In this document: positions 1 to 7,142 of the stretch, piece by piece | How positions within the stretch are numbered: the first letter of the stretch is position 1 | Layout: every line of letters begins with the position of its first letter | NCBI GenBank assembly: GCA_008501835.1 | Contig: QQUB01000395.1 | Coordinates: 1 to 14,380 of the forward strand | Direction of reading: 5' to 3' | DNA: 14,380 bases | Origin: Bacteroidota bacterium | GTDB lineage: Bacteria; Bacteroidota; Bacteroidia; Chitinophagales; Saprospiraceae | The notes under the pieces: generated by a model | Seen by the model: the letters and a program-made list of their open reading frames with translations, nothing else | The model's database searches: none | What the model was told of the DNA's origin: nothing | Made by a program: the position numbers and the translations under genes

Positions 1-823
1 CATTCACCTGAGTCTCTCCCTCAGGATTTTCCTCCGGCCCAGAAGTAGCCTCTGCTTGCGTTTCAGAATTGTCTTCCGGTTCAGCAGGGGGCTCCGACAA
101 CCAGAAATTATTGACACCTTCTCCAACGATCATGGTGACTAATCCGGAGTTCAGCATTTCCAGTAATGCCAGAAAGGTAACGATGGCGTGGATACGATTG
201 CGGCATTCACCAAATACACTTTTGAAGGTAGCTTTTTGTCCCCGGTTGACTTTGGAGAAGATCCTCGTTTGCTGATCTTCAATGGTGTAGTCAAAACGGA
301 TGATCTGATGTACTGTTTTAGGGTTGGCATCATCAAAACGTTGTACGACCCGTTCGAAAGCTTTGAGTAATTTGAAGAGATTCAGCGATTCCAACTCGGA
401 ATCCACGAGTGCTTTCGTGGCAATGCTTTTGAGTTCCCTGGATACATTACCGCGTGGGTTTTGTTTGGACCGGGCCTCCTCCAGTTTGCGCATGTCTTCC
501 AATACGCTTTTGTAACGCTTGTATTCCAACAGTCTTTGGATCAATTCCTCTCTTGGGTCGATCTCATTGCCTTCTTCATCAACCTCTTTACGAGGGATCA
601 ACATTTTGGCCTTTATACGGCACAAAGTTGCCGCTACCAAAATAAACTCACTGGCCAGGTCGATATTCATCTCCTCCATATGACGGATATATTCCAGGAA
701 ATCATCCGTAACCCTGGCAATAGGAATATCCTGAATATCCAGCTCATCCCGCTCGATAAAGAACAACAGCAGATCAAATGGCCCCTCGAATTGGGGCAGT
801 TTTATGGTATAGGAATTATCCAT
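1..823 (-). CDS. scpA: Segregation and condensation protein A (kleisin), 3' end cut by window
   Basis: ScpA is the kleisin subunit of the bacterial SMC-ScpA-ScpB condensin, which organises and helps segregate the chromosome. The reverse strand from the ATG at 823 reads without a stop to base 1, giving 274 visible codons. The N-terminus begins MDNSYTIKLPQFEGPFDLLL, the family hallmark (FEGPxDLLL). It is followed by the helical stretch with DIPIARVTDDFLEYI and an ASEFILVAATLCRIKAKMLIP segment, both typical of the SMC-neck-binding region. A basic middle and a hydrophobic winged-helix-like segment (about residues 210-235, IVTFLALLEML) follow. The last 30 or so visible residues are rich in Glu, Pro, Ser and Thr and look like a disordered acidic tail beyond the usual family end; the stop lies outside the window. 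The start is supported by the family N-terminus and by a -7 element only six bases upstream. The divergent neighbour is an RsmI-like gene. Confidence 0.93.
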   Translation of the reverse strand, partial: MDNSYTIKLPQFEGPFDLLLFFIERDELDIQDIPIARVTDDFLEYIRHMEEMNIDLASEFILVAATLCRIKAKMLIPRKEVDEEGNEIDPREELIQRLLEYKRYKSVLEDMRKLEEARSKQNPRGNVSRELKSIATKALVDSELESLNLFKLLKAFERVVQRFDDANPKTVHQIIRFDYTIEDQQTRIFSKVNRGQKATFKSVFGECRNRIHAIVTFLALLEMLNSGLVTMIVGEGVNNFWLSEPPAEPEDNSETQAEATSGPEENPEGETQVN

Positions 824-829
824 TGGCGA

Positions 830-837
830 CAAAGATA
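830..837 (-). promoter_or_regulatory. Bacteroidota -7 promoter element for scpA (nearly leaderless)
   Basis: On the minus strand this reads TATCTTTG, a perfect match to the Bacteroidota -7 consensus TAnnTTTG. Only six bases separate it from the scpA ATG at 823, so the transcript would have almost no 5' leader. No clear TTG/TTTG -33 box is seen 17-23 bases upstream; that position is occupied by the 7-bp tandem repeat. The match is read directly; promoter activity is inferred. Confidence 0.6.
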
Positions 838-848
838 AGCGGATATGA

Positions 849-883
849 ATGTAAAATGTAAAATGTAGAATGTAAAATGTAAA
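849..883. repeat. Five tandem copies of a 7-bp repeat (ATGTAAA)
   Basis: Five consecutive 7-bp units occupy this stretch: four are ATGTAAA and the third is ATGTAGA. They are followed by a partial ATG. The array lies between the divergent scpA and RsmI-like -7 elements and covers the place where the -33 region of scpA should be. It resembles short AT-rich 'stuttering' intergenic sequences elsewhere in this window (for example near 4190-4213). Confidence 0.85.
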
Positions 884-920
884 ATGGGAGGATGGAAATC
901 CAAATGTCCCACCATCTTCT

Positions 921-928
921 TACATTTG
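921..928 (+). promoter_or_regulatory. -7 promoter element for the RsmI-like gene
   Basis: TACATTTG matches TAnnTTTG perfectly and lies 15 bases before the ATG at 944. This is the main reason to reject the in-frame ATG at 884 as the start, since that codon would lie upstream of transcription. No clear -33 TTG is seen. Confidence 0.55.
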
Positions 929-943
929 TTCAAAACCAGCAGC

Positions 944-1663
944 ATGAAAGGAAAGCTTTATCTTTTTCCAACACCATTGGGCGAAAATGAGGATGCCGGA
1001 CATACCATCCTGCCATATGCAACGAAGATCATGCATGGGCTGGATTATTTCATCGCAGAACGGGCGAGAACAGCTAGAAGGTTCATCAAAAGTACCGGTC
1101 CTGAGCGGCCGATAAGCGACCTGACAGTTTATGAACTGGATAAACATGACCCGGCAAAAGGACTGTCGGATTTTTTAAAACCGGCGATGGAGGGTCATGA
1201 TACCGGCCTGCTCTCGGAGGCAGGATGCCCGGGGGTAGCTGATCCGGGAGCCCGAGTGGTCAAACTGGCACATGAAAAAGGTATTGAGGTTATTCCCTTG
1301 GTTGGACCTTCTTCACTATTGTTGGCCCTGATGGCTTCAGGTATGAATGGACAGTCCTTTTGCTTCCATGGGTACCTGCCTAATAAAGGCAATGAATTGG
1401 TTAGGGAACTTAAGCGCCTCGAAACCCTTTCCTCAAAATTCAACCAAACCCAACTTTTCATCGAAACACCCTACCGCAATAAAGCCATGATAGATGCATT
1501 GCTGAAAAACTTAGGCAGTTCTACTCAAATGGCCGTTGCTGTAAACCTCACCTTAATAAACCAGGAAATTCGTTCAATGACGATCGCAGAGTGGAAAAAG
1601 GTCAAAATCCCGGATTGGCATAAACAACCGGCTGTTTTCCTTCTGTACGCAGGTAAGTTGTAG
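944..1663 (+). CDS. RsmI-like SAM-dependent methyltransferase (tetrapyrrole methylase fold)
   Basis: The 239-residue product belongs to the tetrapyrrole (corrin/porphyrin) methylase superfamily. It most resembles RsmI, which 2'-O-methylates a cytidine in the 16S rRNA decoding centre using S-adenosylmethionine. It begins MKGKLYLFPTPLGEN, the usual first strand and 'PTPxG' loop. Residues 89-102 (LLSEAGCPGVADPG) match the RsmI 'SDAGxPxxxDPG' SAM-binding motif. A GPSSLLLALMASG segment starts at 121, and ETPYRN (near 185) is also family-typical. The C-terminal helical extension found in full-length RsmI (about 280 residues) is missing. Bacteroidota often have such a short paralogue, so this may not be the true RsmI and the rRNA target is not certain. 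An in-frame ATG at 884 would add 20 unlike residues and lies before the likely promoter, so 944 is preferred. The gene is divergent from scpA. Confidence 0.85.
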   Translation: MKGKLYLFPTPLGENEDAGHTILPYATKIMHGLDYFIAERARTARRFIKSTGPERPISDLTVYELDKHDPAKGLSDFLKPAMEGHDTGLLSEAGCPGVADPGARVVKLAHEKGIEVIPLVGPSSLLLALMASGMNGQSFCFHGYLPNKGNELVRELKRLETLSSKFNQTQLFIETPYRNKAMIDALLKNLGSSTQMAVAVNLTLINQEIRSMTIAEWKKVKIPDWHKQPAVFLLYAGKL

Positions 1664-1733
1664 GATTTACCCAAGGTTTTGCCTTGTCGAAGTGAATGCC
1701 ACCGTTTTTAGCCTAACCATATAAAGAACGATT

Positions 1734-3977
1734 ATGAAATTATTAAAAACCATCGCGTTGGGGCTGATCTGCTCCGTTATTTTATTCACTTGTAAAAACG
1801 AACCGGAAATATCCCTGCAAAATTATGTGATCCTCGCCCCGGAATCTCCGGTGGCTTCTGAAAATGAGGCAGTGAATACACTTACTCAATATTTCAAAAA
1901 AATAACAGGAGCTGATATCCAGATAAAAACATCGGCAACTGCTGAAGAACATACCATCTCTATTGGCAAAGATATGTTTCCGGAACAATGGAAAGATAGC
2001 CTGGTGAATTTGCATGAAGATGGTTTTGTCATTGGTGTGGAAAATGGAAATGTATTCATTGCCGGGAATAATGCTCAGGCAGACATTTACGCCACCTGCA
2101 CCTTCCTCGAAGATTATCTGGGTGTTATCAAATTGACCTCGACCGAAGATTTTCTTCCTGAAGCAGATAAAATCTCTTTTGGGGATGGATTTAAGAAATA
2201 CGAACCGGCTTTTGATTTTCGACGTACATTACTACCCGGCCAATATGATGAAAGCTTTCGCAACTGGTATAAAATCGAGGAACTGGACGATTGGGGGATG
2301 TTTGTGCATACATTCCGGCATCTTATTTCACCTGAAGTTTATTTCGATGAACATCCGGAATACTTTTCCCTCATCAGTGGCCGTCGGTTGAAGGATGCCC
2401 AATTGTGTTTGAGTAATCCTGAAGTGATACAGTTATTGATCAATAACCTGGGTAAGGAAATGGCCAAAAAGCCGGAAAAGCAATACTGGTCCGTATCTCA
2501 GAATGATGCCATCAATTATTGCGAGTGTGAAAATTGTTTTGCCTTGTATGAAAAATACGGGACCATTTCAGGGGCTTATATAGAAATGGCCAACGAAATC
2601 GCTACCGCTTACCCTGAAAAACAGATTTCAACCCTGGCATATCAATACACCCGTTCAGCACCGAAAAATATAAAACCTTTACCCAATGTGAATATCATGT
2701 TCTGTTCCATCGAATGTAATCGGTCAATGCCGTTAACGGAAGATGAGAGGAGTGCTGAGTTTGTACAGGAAATGCAGGATTGGGCTAAGCTGACGAATAA
2801 TATTTTTGTTTGGGATTATGTAGTGCAATTCAAGAATTATTTAACACCATTTCCCAATTTTCATGTTTTACAACCCAATATTCAATTCTTCCAAGAAAAT
2901 AATGTCAACATGATGTTCCAGCAGGGAAGCGGAGGAAACTGGTCGGATATGTCCGAGCTGAAACAATACCTGATTTCCAAATTGCTCTGGAACCCGGACG
3001 TTGATGTAGATGCTTTGACGGATAAATTTCTGAACGCCTACTACGGCTCAGCGGCCAAACACATAAAGGCCTATTTCGATCTTTATCACGAAGAAATAAA
3101 TAAACATGCCAAAACCGAATTCCTCGACATCTACGGCTTTCCGTTGACTTATGCAGATTCTTACCTGACGCCGGAGTTGCTGGAACAATATAAATCCTTT
3201 ATGGATCAGGCCGAAGATGCGGTGCAGGAGGATGAACAATTATTAGGCCGTGTACAAAGGGCCCGTATGCCAGTGGATTTTGCGTATGTTGATATCGCCA
3301 TGAATGGTGGATTTGAGTCATTGTCGATCCTGGAAGAGACCAATGAGGGTAAAGCTGCCCGCCCGGAAATGATGGCTATGTTGAACAACCTTGTTGAGTA
3401 TTCCCAACGGCAATCAAATATCAAGGTTAATGAGCGCAACTTTACTGTACCTGCCTATAAAAATTATGTGCTCAATAAGATTCAGCGAATGACTAACCTG
3501 AATTTACTCGAGGGAGCTACATTGGAATTGACAACTACTTTTAGTGAAAAATATCCGGTGGGTGGAGAGAAAGCCTTAAGTGACGGCTTGCTTGGCGACC
3601 TTGATTTTCACAACAACTGGCTTGGGTTTGAAGGACACGATATGGTATTGGACATTGATCTGGGGGAAGAAAAAGACTTTTCCGAGATCAGCATGAATTT
3701 CCTCAAGGCGGTGAATTCCTGGGTTTTTCTACCTGTAAAAGTGGTTGTTGAGACCTCGGATGATGGAGAAAACTATGAATTTTCCTCCCAGATGGCAGGT
3801 GATACAGAAGATCAGAATTATTTGGTCAAAAGTATTCCATTTGAATTCAGTTTCAAAACTCAAAAGGCCCGATACATCCGTATCACTGCCGAATCCTTGA
3901 AGACCTGCCCGGACTGGCACCGTGGATTTGGTAAGCCGTCCTGGATATTTGTGGATGAGGTTGTGGTGATGGAGTAA
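1734..3977 (+). CDS. DUF4838-domain lipoprotein with C-terminal discoidin-like (F5/8 type C) domain
   Basis: This is a probable cell-surface or periplasmic carbohydrate-active protein of 747 residues; its substrate is not known. Residues 1-20 form a lipoprotein signal (MKLLKTIALGLICSVILFTC). Cys20 is the likely lipidated residue, although LFTC is a loose lipobox. Residues about 25-145 resemble the small N-terminal domain seen in GH67 and GH20 enzymes. The central part is the DUF4838 core; it contains the family-typical YWSVSQNDAINYCECENC at 251-268, with three closely spaced Cys. From about 610 to 745 a discoidin or CBM32-like beta-sandwich is indicated by SDGLLGDLDFHNNW (from 616) and a YIRITAES-type strand. 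The family is expanded in polysaccharide-degrading Bacteroidota, and relatives are placed near alpha-glucuronidases and hexosaminidases. No SusC/SusD or regulator gene is next to it, so it is not part of a visible utilisation locus. No convincing -7 element was found upstream. Confidence 0.85.
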   Translation: MKLLKTIALGLICSVILFTCKNEPEISLQNYVILAPESPVASENEAVNTLTQYFKKITGADIQIKTSATAEEHTISIGKDMFPEQWKDSLVNLHEDGFVIGVENGNVFIAGNNAQADIYATCTFLEDYLGVIKLTSTEDFLPEADKISFGDGFKKYEPAFDFRRTLLPGQYDESFRNWYKIEELDDWGMFVHTFRHLISPEVYFDEHPEYFSLISGRRLKDAQLCLSNPEVIQLLINNLGKEMAKKPEKQYWSVSQNDAINYCECENCFALYEKYGTISGAYIEMANEIATAYPEKQISTLAYQYTRSAPKNIKPLPNVNIMFCSIECNRSMPLTEDERSAEFVQEMQDWAKLTNNIFVWDYVVQFKNYLTPFPNFHVLQPNIQFFQENNVNMMFQQGSGGNWSDMSELKQYLISKLLWNPDVDVDALTDKFLNAYYGSAAKHIKAYFDLYHEEINKHAKTEFLDIYGFPLTYADSYLTPELLEQYKSFMDQAEDAVQEDEQLLGRVQRARMPVDFAYVDIAMNGGFESLSILEETNEGKAARPEMMAMLNNLVEYSQRQSNIKVNERNFTVPAYKNYVLNKIQRMTNLNLLEGATLELTTTFSEKYPVGGEKALSDGLLGDLDFHNNWLGFEGHDMVLDIDLGEEKDFSEISMNFLKAVNSWVFLPVKVVVETSDDGENYEFSSQMAGDTEDQNYLVKSIPFEFSFKTQKARYIRITAESLKTCPDWHRGFGKPSWIFVDEVVVME

Positions 3978-4035
3978 GAACGGCTTACGGCTAACGGTGG
4001 ACGGTATACGGAAATTCTCAAGGCTTTGAATAATG

Positions 4036-4051
4036 GCGGACAGGAGTCCGC
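4036..4051 (+). terminator. Weak hairpin, possible terminator after the DUF4838 gene
   Basis: GCGGAC and GTCCGC form a perfect 6-bp stem around a 4-base AGGA loop, followed by TTCTTT. It lies 59 bases after the DUF4838 stop. The stem is short and the T tract interrupted, so termination is only a possibility. Confidence 0.35.
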
Positions 4052-4241
4052 TTCTTTGGTCCGTGTAAGACATGGATGTCTTAACGAGCAGTTTTTTGTT
4101 TTTTGGCCTGCGGCCATAAGTGTTCGAGTTTTTCAAGGCTTTGCCTTTGCCTGGCTTGGGTGTTGGGAAGGCGACGCCTTGTCGAAGGAAATGCAAAATG
4201 CAGGGTGCAAGATGATGAGTTTAGAAACACCAACTGAAACT

Positions 4242-4267
4242 CTTTGAACCCTTTGAACTCCTTGAAC
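4242..4267. repeat. Three imperfect tandem copies of CTTTGAAC
   Basis: The text reads CTTTGAAC, CTTTGAAC, then CTTGAAC, with one or two bases between copies. It sits 35 bases past the ccoI stop. Function is unknown; it looks like low-complexity intergenic sequence. Confidence 0.6.
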
Positions 4268-4301
4268 CTTTAAAAACAGCGAGCAGCGCGAGCCAAGAAG
4301 T

Positions 4302-6746
4302 TTACAGCTTCATCCGCTTAGCCATCCACGAACTGGAAACAACACCAAAAACAGCGATGGTAATTGAACTGGCCGGCATCAAAATGGCCGCTACGATTGG
4401 GGATAATACCCCCTGAACGGCATAACTCAACCCAATGACATTATAGATCAATGCCAGGCCATAAGCTGCATAAACCAGCTTGACGGATCTGTTGGCATAA
4501 TCAGCCATTTTGGGAAGAGAGGCAAATTTGGAAGCGTGCAGGATGGCGTCGCTCGCGGGGGTGAAATTGTTGATGTTCTCGGAAATGACGATGCCAATAT
4601 CGCTTTGCTGCAAGGCTCCTGCATCGTTGAGCCCGTCACCGATCATGCCGGTGAAGGTTCCTTCAGACTGGAGTTTTTTGATGAATTCCAGTTTTTCCTG
4701 TGGGCTCTGGCGGAAAAGTACGGCTCCGTTTTGCTTGAATAAAGGTTCAAGGAAGGTTCTTTCATTGTCATTGTCGCCGGAAATGAGGAAGGTTCTCATT
4801 CGTTGCTGGAAAGAATTCAGTACATTTTTAAAACCATCCCTATATGTATTGCTGATAGTGAAATGGCCTTTTACATGACCGTCAATTTCCACATATACGC
4901 TTTTAGCCTTTCCGTTTGAGTTTGTATCCTGGCCCAGGAATGCTGCAGATCCCAGTCTGAGTTGGTGGCCGTTGATCTCGGCCTGGGTGCCTTTTCCGGT
5001 AAATTCCCGGAAAGCCACGGCTTTGGTGAATGGATCGGATGCGACCAGTACTTCTTCAGGCATTTCAAAGCTGCCTGCTATTTGTCTGCTCAACGGGTGA
5101 ATAGATTGAGAGGCCAGGGTCTGTACCATGACTTTCTCTTCCTCCGACAGTTTTTCGCCTTCATAAACTACTTTGCTACCTGTCGAAAAGGTCAAAGTAC
5201 CTGTTTTATCAAAAACTACCGCAGTCATATCTTTCAGCGATTCAATAACGGAAGTATTTTTCAAATAAAACTGATGTCTGGCCAATACCCGTAATACATT
5301 TCCAAAGGTGAACGGTATGGACAGCGCTACTGCGCAGGGACAGGCAATGATCAGCACGGAGGTGAATGCATTAATGGCAATGGATGTATCGATACGTAAC
5401 CAATAGAATAGGGTGCTGAAAGCGATAATCAAAATGACAATTGTAAAGATCTTCCCGATACGGTCGGCAATTCGACTGGTTGTATTAGCTGCTTTTTTCT
5501 CGAAGGCTTCATTGTTCCACAACTGCACGAGGTAACTTTGGGAAACCTTTTTGGTAACCGTCAACTCAACGGCATCCCCCATTTGCCTGCCTCCTGCATA
5601 GACCTTATCGCCTGCCGTTTTTGTCACTGGTTCGGCCTCCCCGGTAACAAATGCATAATCGATATGTCCAGTACCCTTTTGTAACAATCCATCGGCAGGG
5701 ATTAACTCGCTGTGCCGGACCAATACTATGTCCCCTTCTTCTATCTTGTTGATGGAAACCGGGCGTTCTTCGCCTTTATCGAGCACAGTGGCGGCGATGG
5801 GGAAGTAAGATTTATAATCCCTTTCGAAGGACAATCGGTGATAGGTCTTTTGCTGGAACCATTTACCAACCAACAGAAAGAATATCAAACCGGCGAAGCT
5901 GTCCAAATAACCGGCACCGGTGTGGGTGAGAATTTCATATACACTTCTACCAAAAATACTGACAATACCCAAAGAGATGGGCACATCAATGTTTAAGGTT
6001 TTTTGCCGTATTCCAAGCCATGCGGATTGAAGGTAGTCTCTGGCACTATACAATAAAACGGGGAGTGACAAAAGGATGTTCAAATAGCCGAACAACGATT
6101 GAAACCAGGCATCCGAGTCGGCTTCGAGTCCGAGGTATTCGGGGAAACTGAGTAACATGATGTTCCCAAAGGCGAATCCTGCGATACCGAGTTTGTAATA
6201 AAATGACCTTTCGAATTTTAGTCGATCTTCGTCTCCATCCAGGCTGCCCAGGTTGATTTCCGGCTCGTAGCCGATGGAGGCCAGCATTTCCACAATTTGG
6301 CGAAGGGAAGATTCTTTGGTGAAGGTGAGGAAGATTTCCTTTTTGAGGAAATTGACTCTGGATACAGTTATGTTTTCGTTGAGCTTGTAGAGGTTTTCCA
6401 GTAACCAGATACAGGAAGAACAATGTATTTGCGGAAGGTAGAAAGTGACTGTAGATTTTTCTTCATCCTGATAACTCAAGAGTTTTTCAATGATGTTTTT
6501 TTCATCTAAATAGTCGTATTTCTGCTGTTTTCTTCCTTTCAGGCTGACCCCGGCATTCTCATCTAAATCATAGTAGGTACAGAGGTCATTTTCATTGAGA
6601 ATTTCAAAAACCATCTTGCAACCCTGGCAGCAGAAAAATTTAGAATCAATACAAATAGAGTCGTCTGGGCAGGGCTCATTGCAGTGATAGCAAGGGGTTT
6701 GCCCGTTTTGATTTTCTGTCTGTCGTGTTTTGTCCGAGGGCGTCAT
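4302..6746 (-). CDS. ccoI: Copper-translocating P-type ATPase for cbb3 oxidase assembly (CcoI/FixI)
   Basis: CcoI is an inner-membrane P1B-type ATPase that exports copper needed to build the haem b3-CuB centre of cbb3 oxidase. The 814-residue product starts with a Cys-rich metal-binding module (Cys19, 22, 26, 39, 40, 43; CYHCNEPC then FCCQGC) typical of oxidase-linked ATPases. A heavy-metal-associated domain with CSSC at 109-112 follows. After the first membrane helices come the actuator domain (VTGEAEPV) and the transmembrane metal-site motif CPC at 469-471. The phosphorylation motif DKTGTLT is at 513-519, SIHPLSRQ is the nucleotide-binding HP motif, and GDGLNDAGAL is the hinge. All catalytic signatures are intact. 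It is divergent from ccoS and shares a 181-bp regulatory gap with it. The ATG at 6746 is the first start and is followed directly by the Cys-rich module, so the start fits. Confidence 0.95.
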   Translation of the reverse strand: MTPSDKTRQTENQNGQTPCYHCNEPCPDDSICIDSKFFCCQGCKMVFEILNENDLCTYYDLDENAGVSLKGRKQQKYDYLDEKNIIEKLLSYQDEEKSTVTFYLPQIHCSSCIWLLENLYKLNENITVSRVNFLKKEIFLTFTKESSLRQIVEMLASIGYEPEINLGSLDGDEDRLKFERSFYYKLGIAGFAFGNIMLLSFPEYLGLEADSDAWFQSLFGYLNILLSLPVLLYSARDYLQSAWLGIRQKTLNIDVPISLGIVSIFGRSVYEILTHTGAGYLDSFAGLIFFLLVGKWFQQKTYHRLSFERDYKSYFPIAATVLDKGEERPVSINKIEEGDIVLVRHSELIPADGLLQKGTGHIDYAFVTGEAEPVTKTAGDKVYAGGRQMGDAVELTVTKKVSQSYLVQLWNNEAFEKKAANTTSRIADRIGKIFTIVILIIAFSTLFYWLRIDTSIAINAFTSVLIIACPCAVALSIPFTFGNVLRVLARHQFYLKNTSVIESLKDMTAVVFDKTGTLTFSTGSKVVYEGEKLSEEEKVMVQTLASQSIHPLSRQIAGSFEMPEEVLVASDPFTKAVAFREFTGKGTQAEINGHQLRLGSAAFLGQDTNSNGKAKSVYVEIDGHVKGHFTISNTYRDGFKNVLNSFQQRMRTFLISGDNDNERTFLEPLFKQNGAVLFRQSPQEKLEFIKKLQSEGTFTGMIGDGLNDAGALQQSDIGIVISENINNFTPASDAILHASKFASLPKMADYANRSVKLVYAAYGLALIYNVIGLSYAVQGVLSPIVAAILMPASSITIAVFGVVSSSWMAKRMKL

Positions 6747-6805
6747 AGTTAAAAATTACCTCAATAATACGGCTTTAATTATCTTTGTTTACAGTTGAAA
6801 GAGGG

Positions 6806-6813
6806 CAAAGGTA
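6806..6813 (-). promoter_or_regulatory. -7 promoter element for ccoI
   Basis: The minus strand reads TACCTTTG, a perfect TAnnTTTG. It would give ccoI a leader of roughly 55 bases. No -33 box is seen, but a CRP/FNR-type site is centred 34 bp upstream (6838-6849), the spacing expected of an activator that overlaps the -33 region. Confidence 0.55.
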
Positions 6814-6837
6814 GATGGAATTTTGCGGCCGGATTAA

Positions 6838-6849
6838 TGACTTAAGTCA
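6838..6849. promoter_or_regulatory. CRP/FNR-type operator 1 (perfect palindrome)
   Basis: TGACTTAAGTCA is a perfect 12-bp palindrome of the TGA-N6-TCA type bound by CRP/FNR-family regulators. In its 14-bp context (ATGACTTAAGTCAC) it matches the inverted copy at operator 2 in 11 of 14 positions. It is centred 34 bp from the ccoI -7 element and 55 bp from the ccoS -7 element. Binding and the identity of the regulator are inferred; no regulator gene is in the window. Confidence 0.6.
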
Positions 6850-6859
6850 CTTTTTTGTG

Positions 6860-6871
6860 TGACAAAAATCA
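6860..6871. promoter_or_regulatory. CRP/FNR-type operator 2
   Basis: TGACAAAAATCA is a second TGA-N6-TCA site; with flanks it reads TGTGACAAAAATCATG. Its centre is 22 bp, two helical turns, from operator 1, and it is in the opposite orientation. It is 33 bp from the ccoS -7 element and 56 bp from that of ccoI. An A/T-rich inverted repeat (TTTTTGT-gtg-ACAAAAA, 6852-6868) overlaps it. Confidence 0.55.
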
Positions 6872-6873
6872 TG

Positions 6874-6902
6874 TTTGCCTTTTTTTCGACTAATTATCTT
6901 CG
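6874..6902 (+). promoter_or_regulatory. Promoter of the ccoS-ccoNO-ccoQ-ccoP operon
   Basis: TTTG at 6874-6877 can serve as the -33 box. After 17 bases TATCTTCG at 6895-6902 matches TAnnTTTG except for one T to C change. This predicts transcription from about 6906 and a leader of about 22 bases before ccoS. The imperfect -7 box and the upstream operators fit an activator-dependent promoter. Confidence 0.55.
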
Positions 6903-6927
6903 CAACTAAATTAACATAACTTAGTGT

Positions 6928-7086
6928 ATGAAAGTCATTTTTTTGCTCATTTTTATCAGCCTGATCGTAGCCGTTGGTTTTTTGGTCATCTTTTTCTGGG
7001 CAGTCAGAAACGGGCAGTATGATGATGATTATACACCTTCTGTCCGGATGTTATTTGATGAAGACAAACCCAAGTCAGAAGGTTAG
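6928..7086 (+). CDS. ccoS: cbb3-type cytochrome oxidase assembly protein CcoS
   Basis: CcoS is a short single-span membrane protein needed for maturation of cbb3 oxidase, including cofactor insertion into CcoN. The product has 52 residues. A hydrophobic helix runs from about residue 3 to 25, followed directly by FWAVRNGQYDDDYTPSVRML. That contains the CcoS signature of a Trp-Ala-x-(K/R)-x-Gly-Gln-(F/Y)-Asp-Asp type after the helix. A short charged tail ends in KPKSEG. It is the first gene of the oxidase operon, 56 bases before ccoNO, and divergent from ccoI; ccoI and ccoS are commonly neighbours. The ATG at 6928 lies about 22 bases after the predicted transcription start. No Shine-Dalgarno sequence is evident. 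Confidence 0.93.
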   Translation: MKVIFLLIFISLIVAVGFLVIFFWAVRNGQYDDDYTPSVRMLFDEDKPKSEG

Positions 7087-7142
7087 CCTAAACGCAAAAA
7101 TTATTAACTAAATATTTTACAATTCGTAAAACCCAACGAAAG

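Larger units (their letters stand above)
3978..4301. other. Gene-free, repeat-rich gap between convergent genes
   Basis: These 324 bases between two convergent genes hold no credible gene. In order they contain an ACGG-rich stutter (3983-4012), a GC hairpin (4036-4051), a small palindrome of the type GACAT-gg-ATGTC, and GGCC-tgc-GGCC after a T-rich run. Then come a tight palindrome AAGGCGACGCCTT (4168-4180), a TGCAAAATG-type stutter (4190-4213) and three near-copies of CTTTGAAC (4242-4267). The string GCCTTGTCGAAG at about 4176 also occurs at about 1681, downstream of the RsmI-like gene, so part of this gap is dispersed repeat sequence. Confidence 0.7.

Noticed and set aside
849..883. CRISPR-like array
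   Set aside because: Units are 7 bp with no spacers; it is a simple tandem repeat. No CRISPR array, tRNA, rRNA or insertion sequence was recognised in the window.
884..943. In-frame ATG at 884 as the start of the RsmI-like gene
   Set aside because: It lies in the tandem repeat region and upstream of the -7 element at 921-928, and the 20 extra residues do not resemble the family N-terminus.
1672..1686. CAAGG-N5-CCTTG hairpin after the RsmI-like gene as a terminator
   Set aside because: The stem is only five base pairs and no T run follows. It overlaps the dispersed GCCTTGTCGAAG word.
4112..4122. GGCC-TGC-GGCC next to a T-rich run as a terminator for ccoI or the DUF4838 gene
   Set aside because: On the plus strand the T run precedes the hairpin, and on the minus strand A residues follow it, so neither orientation gives stem then U tract.
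3729..4247. Open frames of 73-155 codons in and after the end of the DUF4838 gene
   Set aside because: They overlap the real gene or low-complexity repeats, and their translations have no recognisable domain or gene-like composition.
6780..6787. A perfect plus-strand TATCTTTG as a promoter for ccoS
   Set aside because: It is about 140 bases upstream of ccoS, lies within the predicted ccoI leader and has no TTG at a proper -33 distance. The element at 6895 fits the operators better, though a second minor promoter is not excluded.
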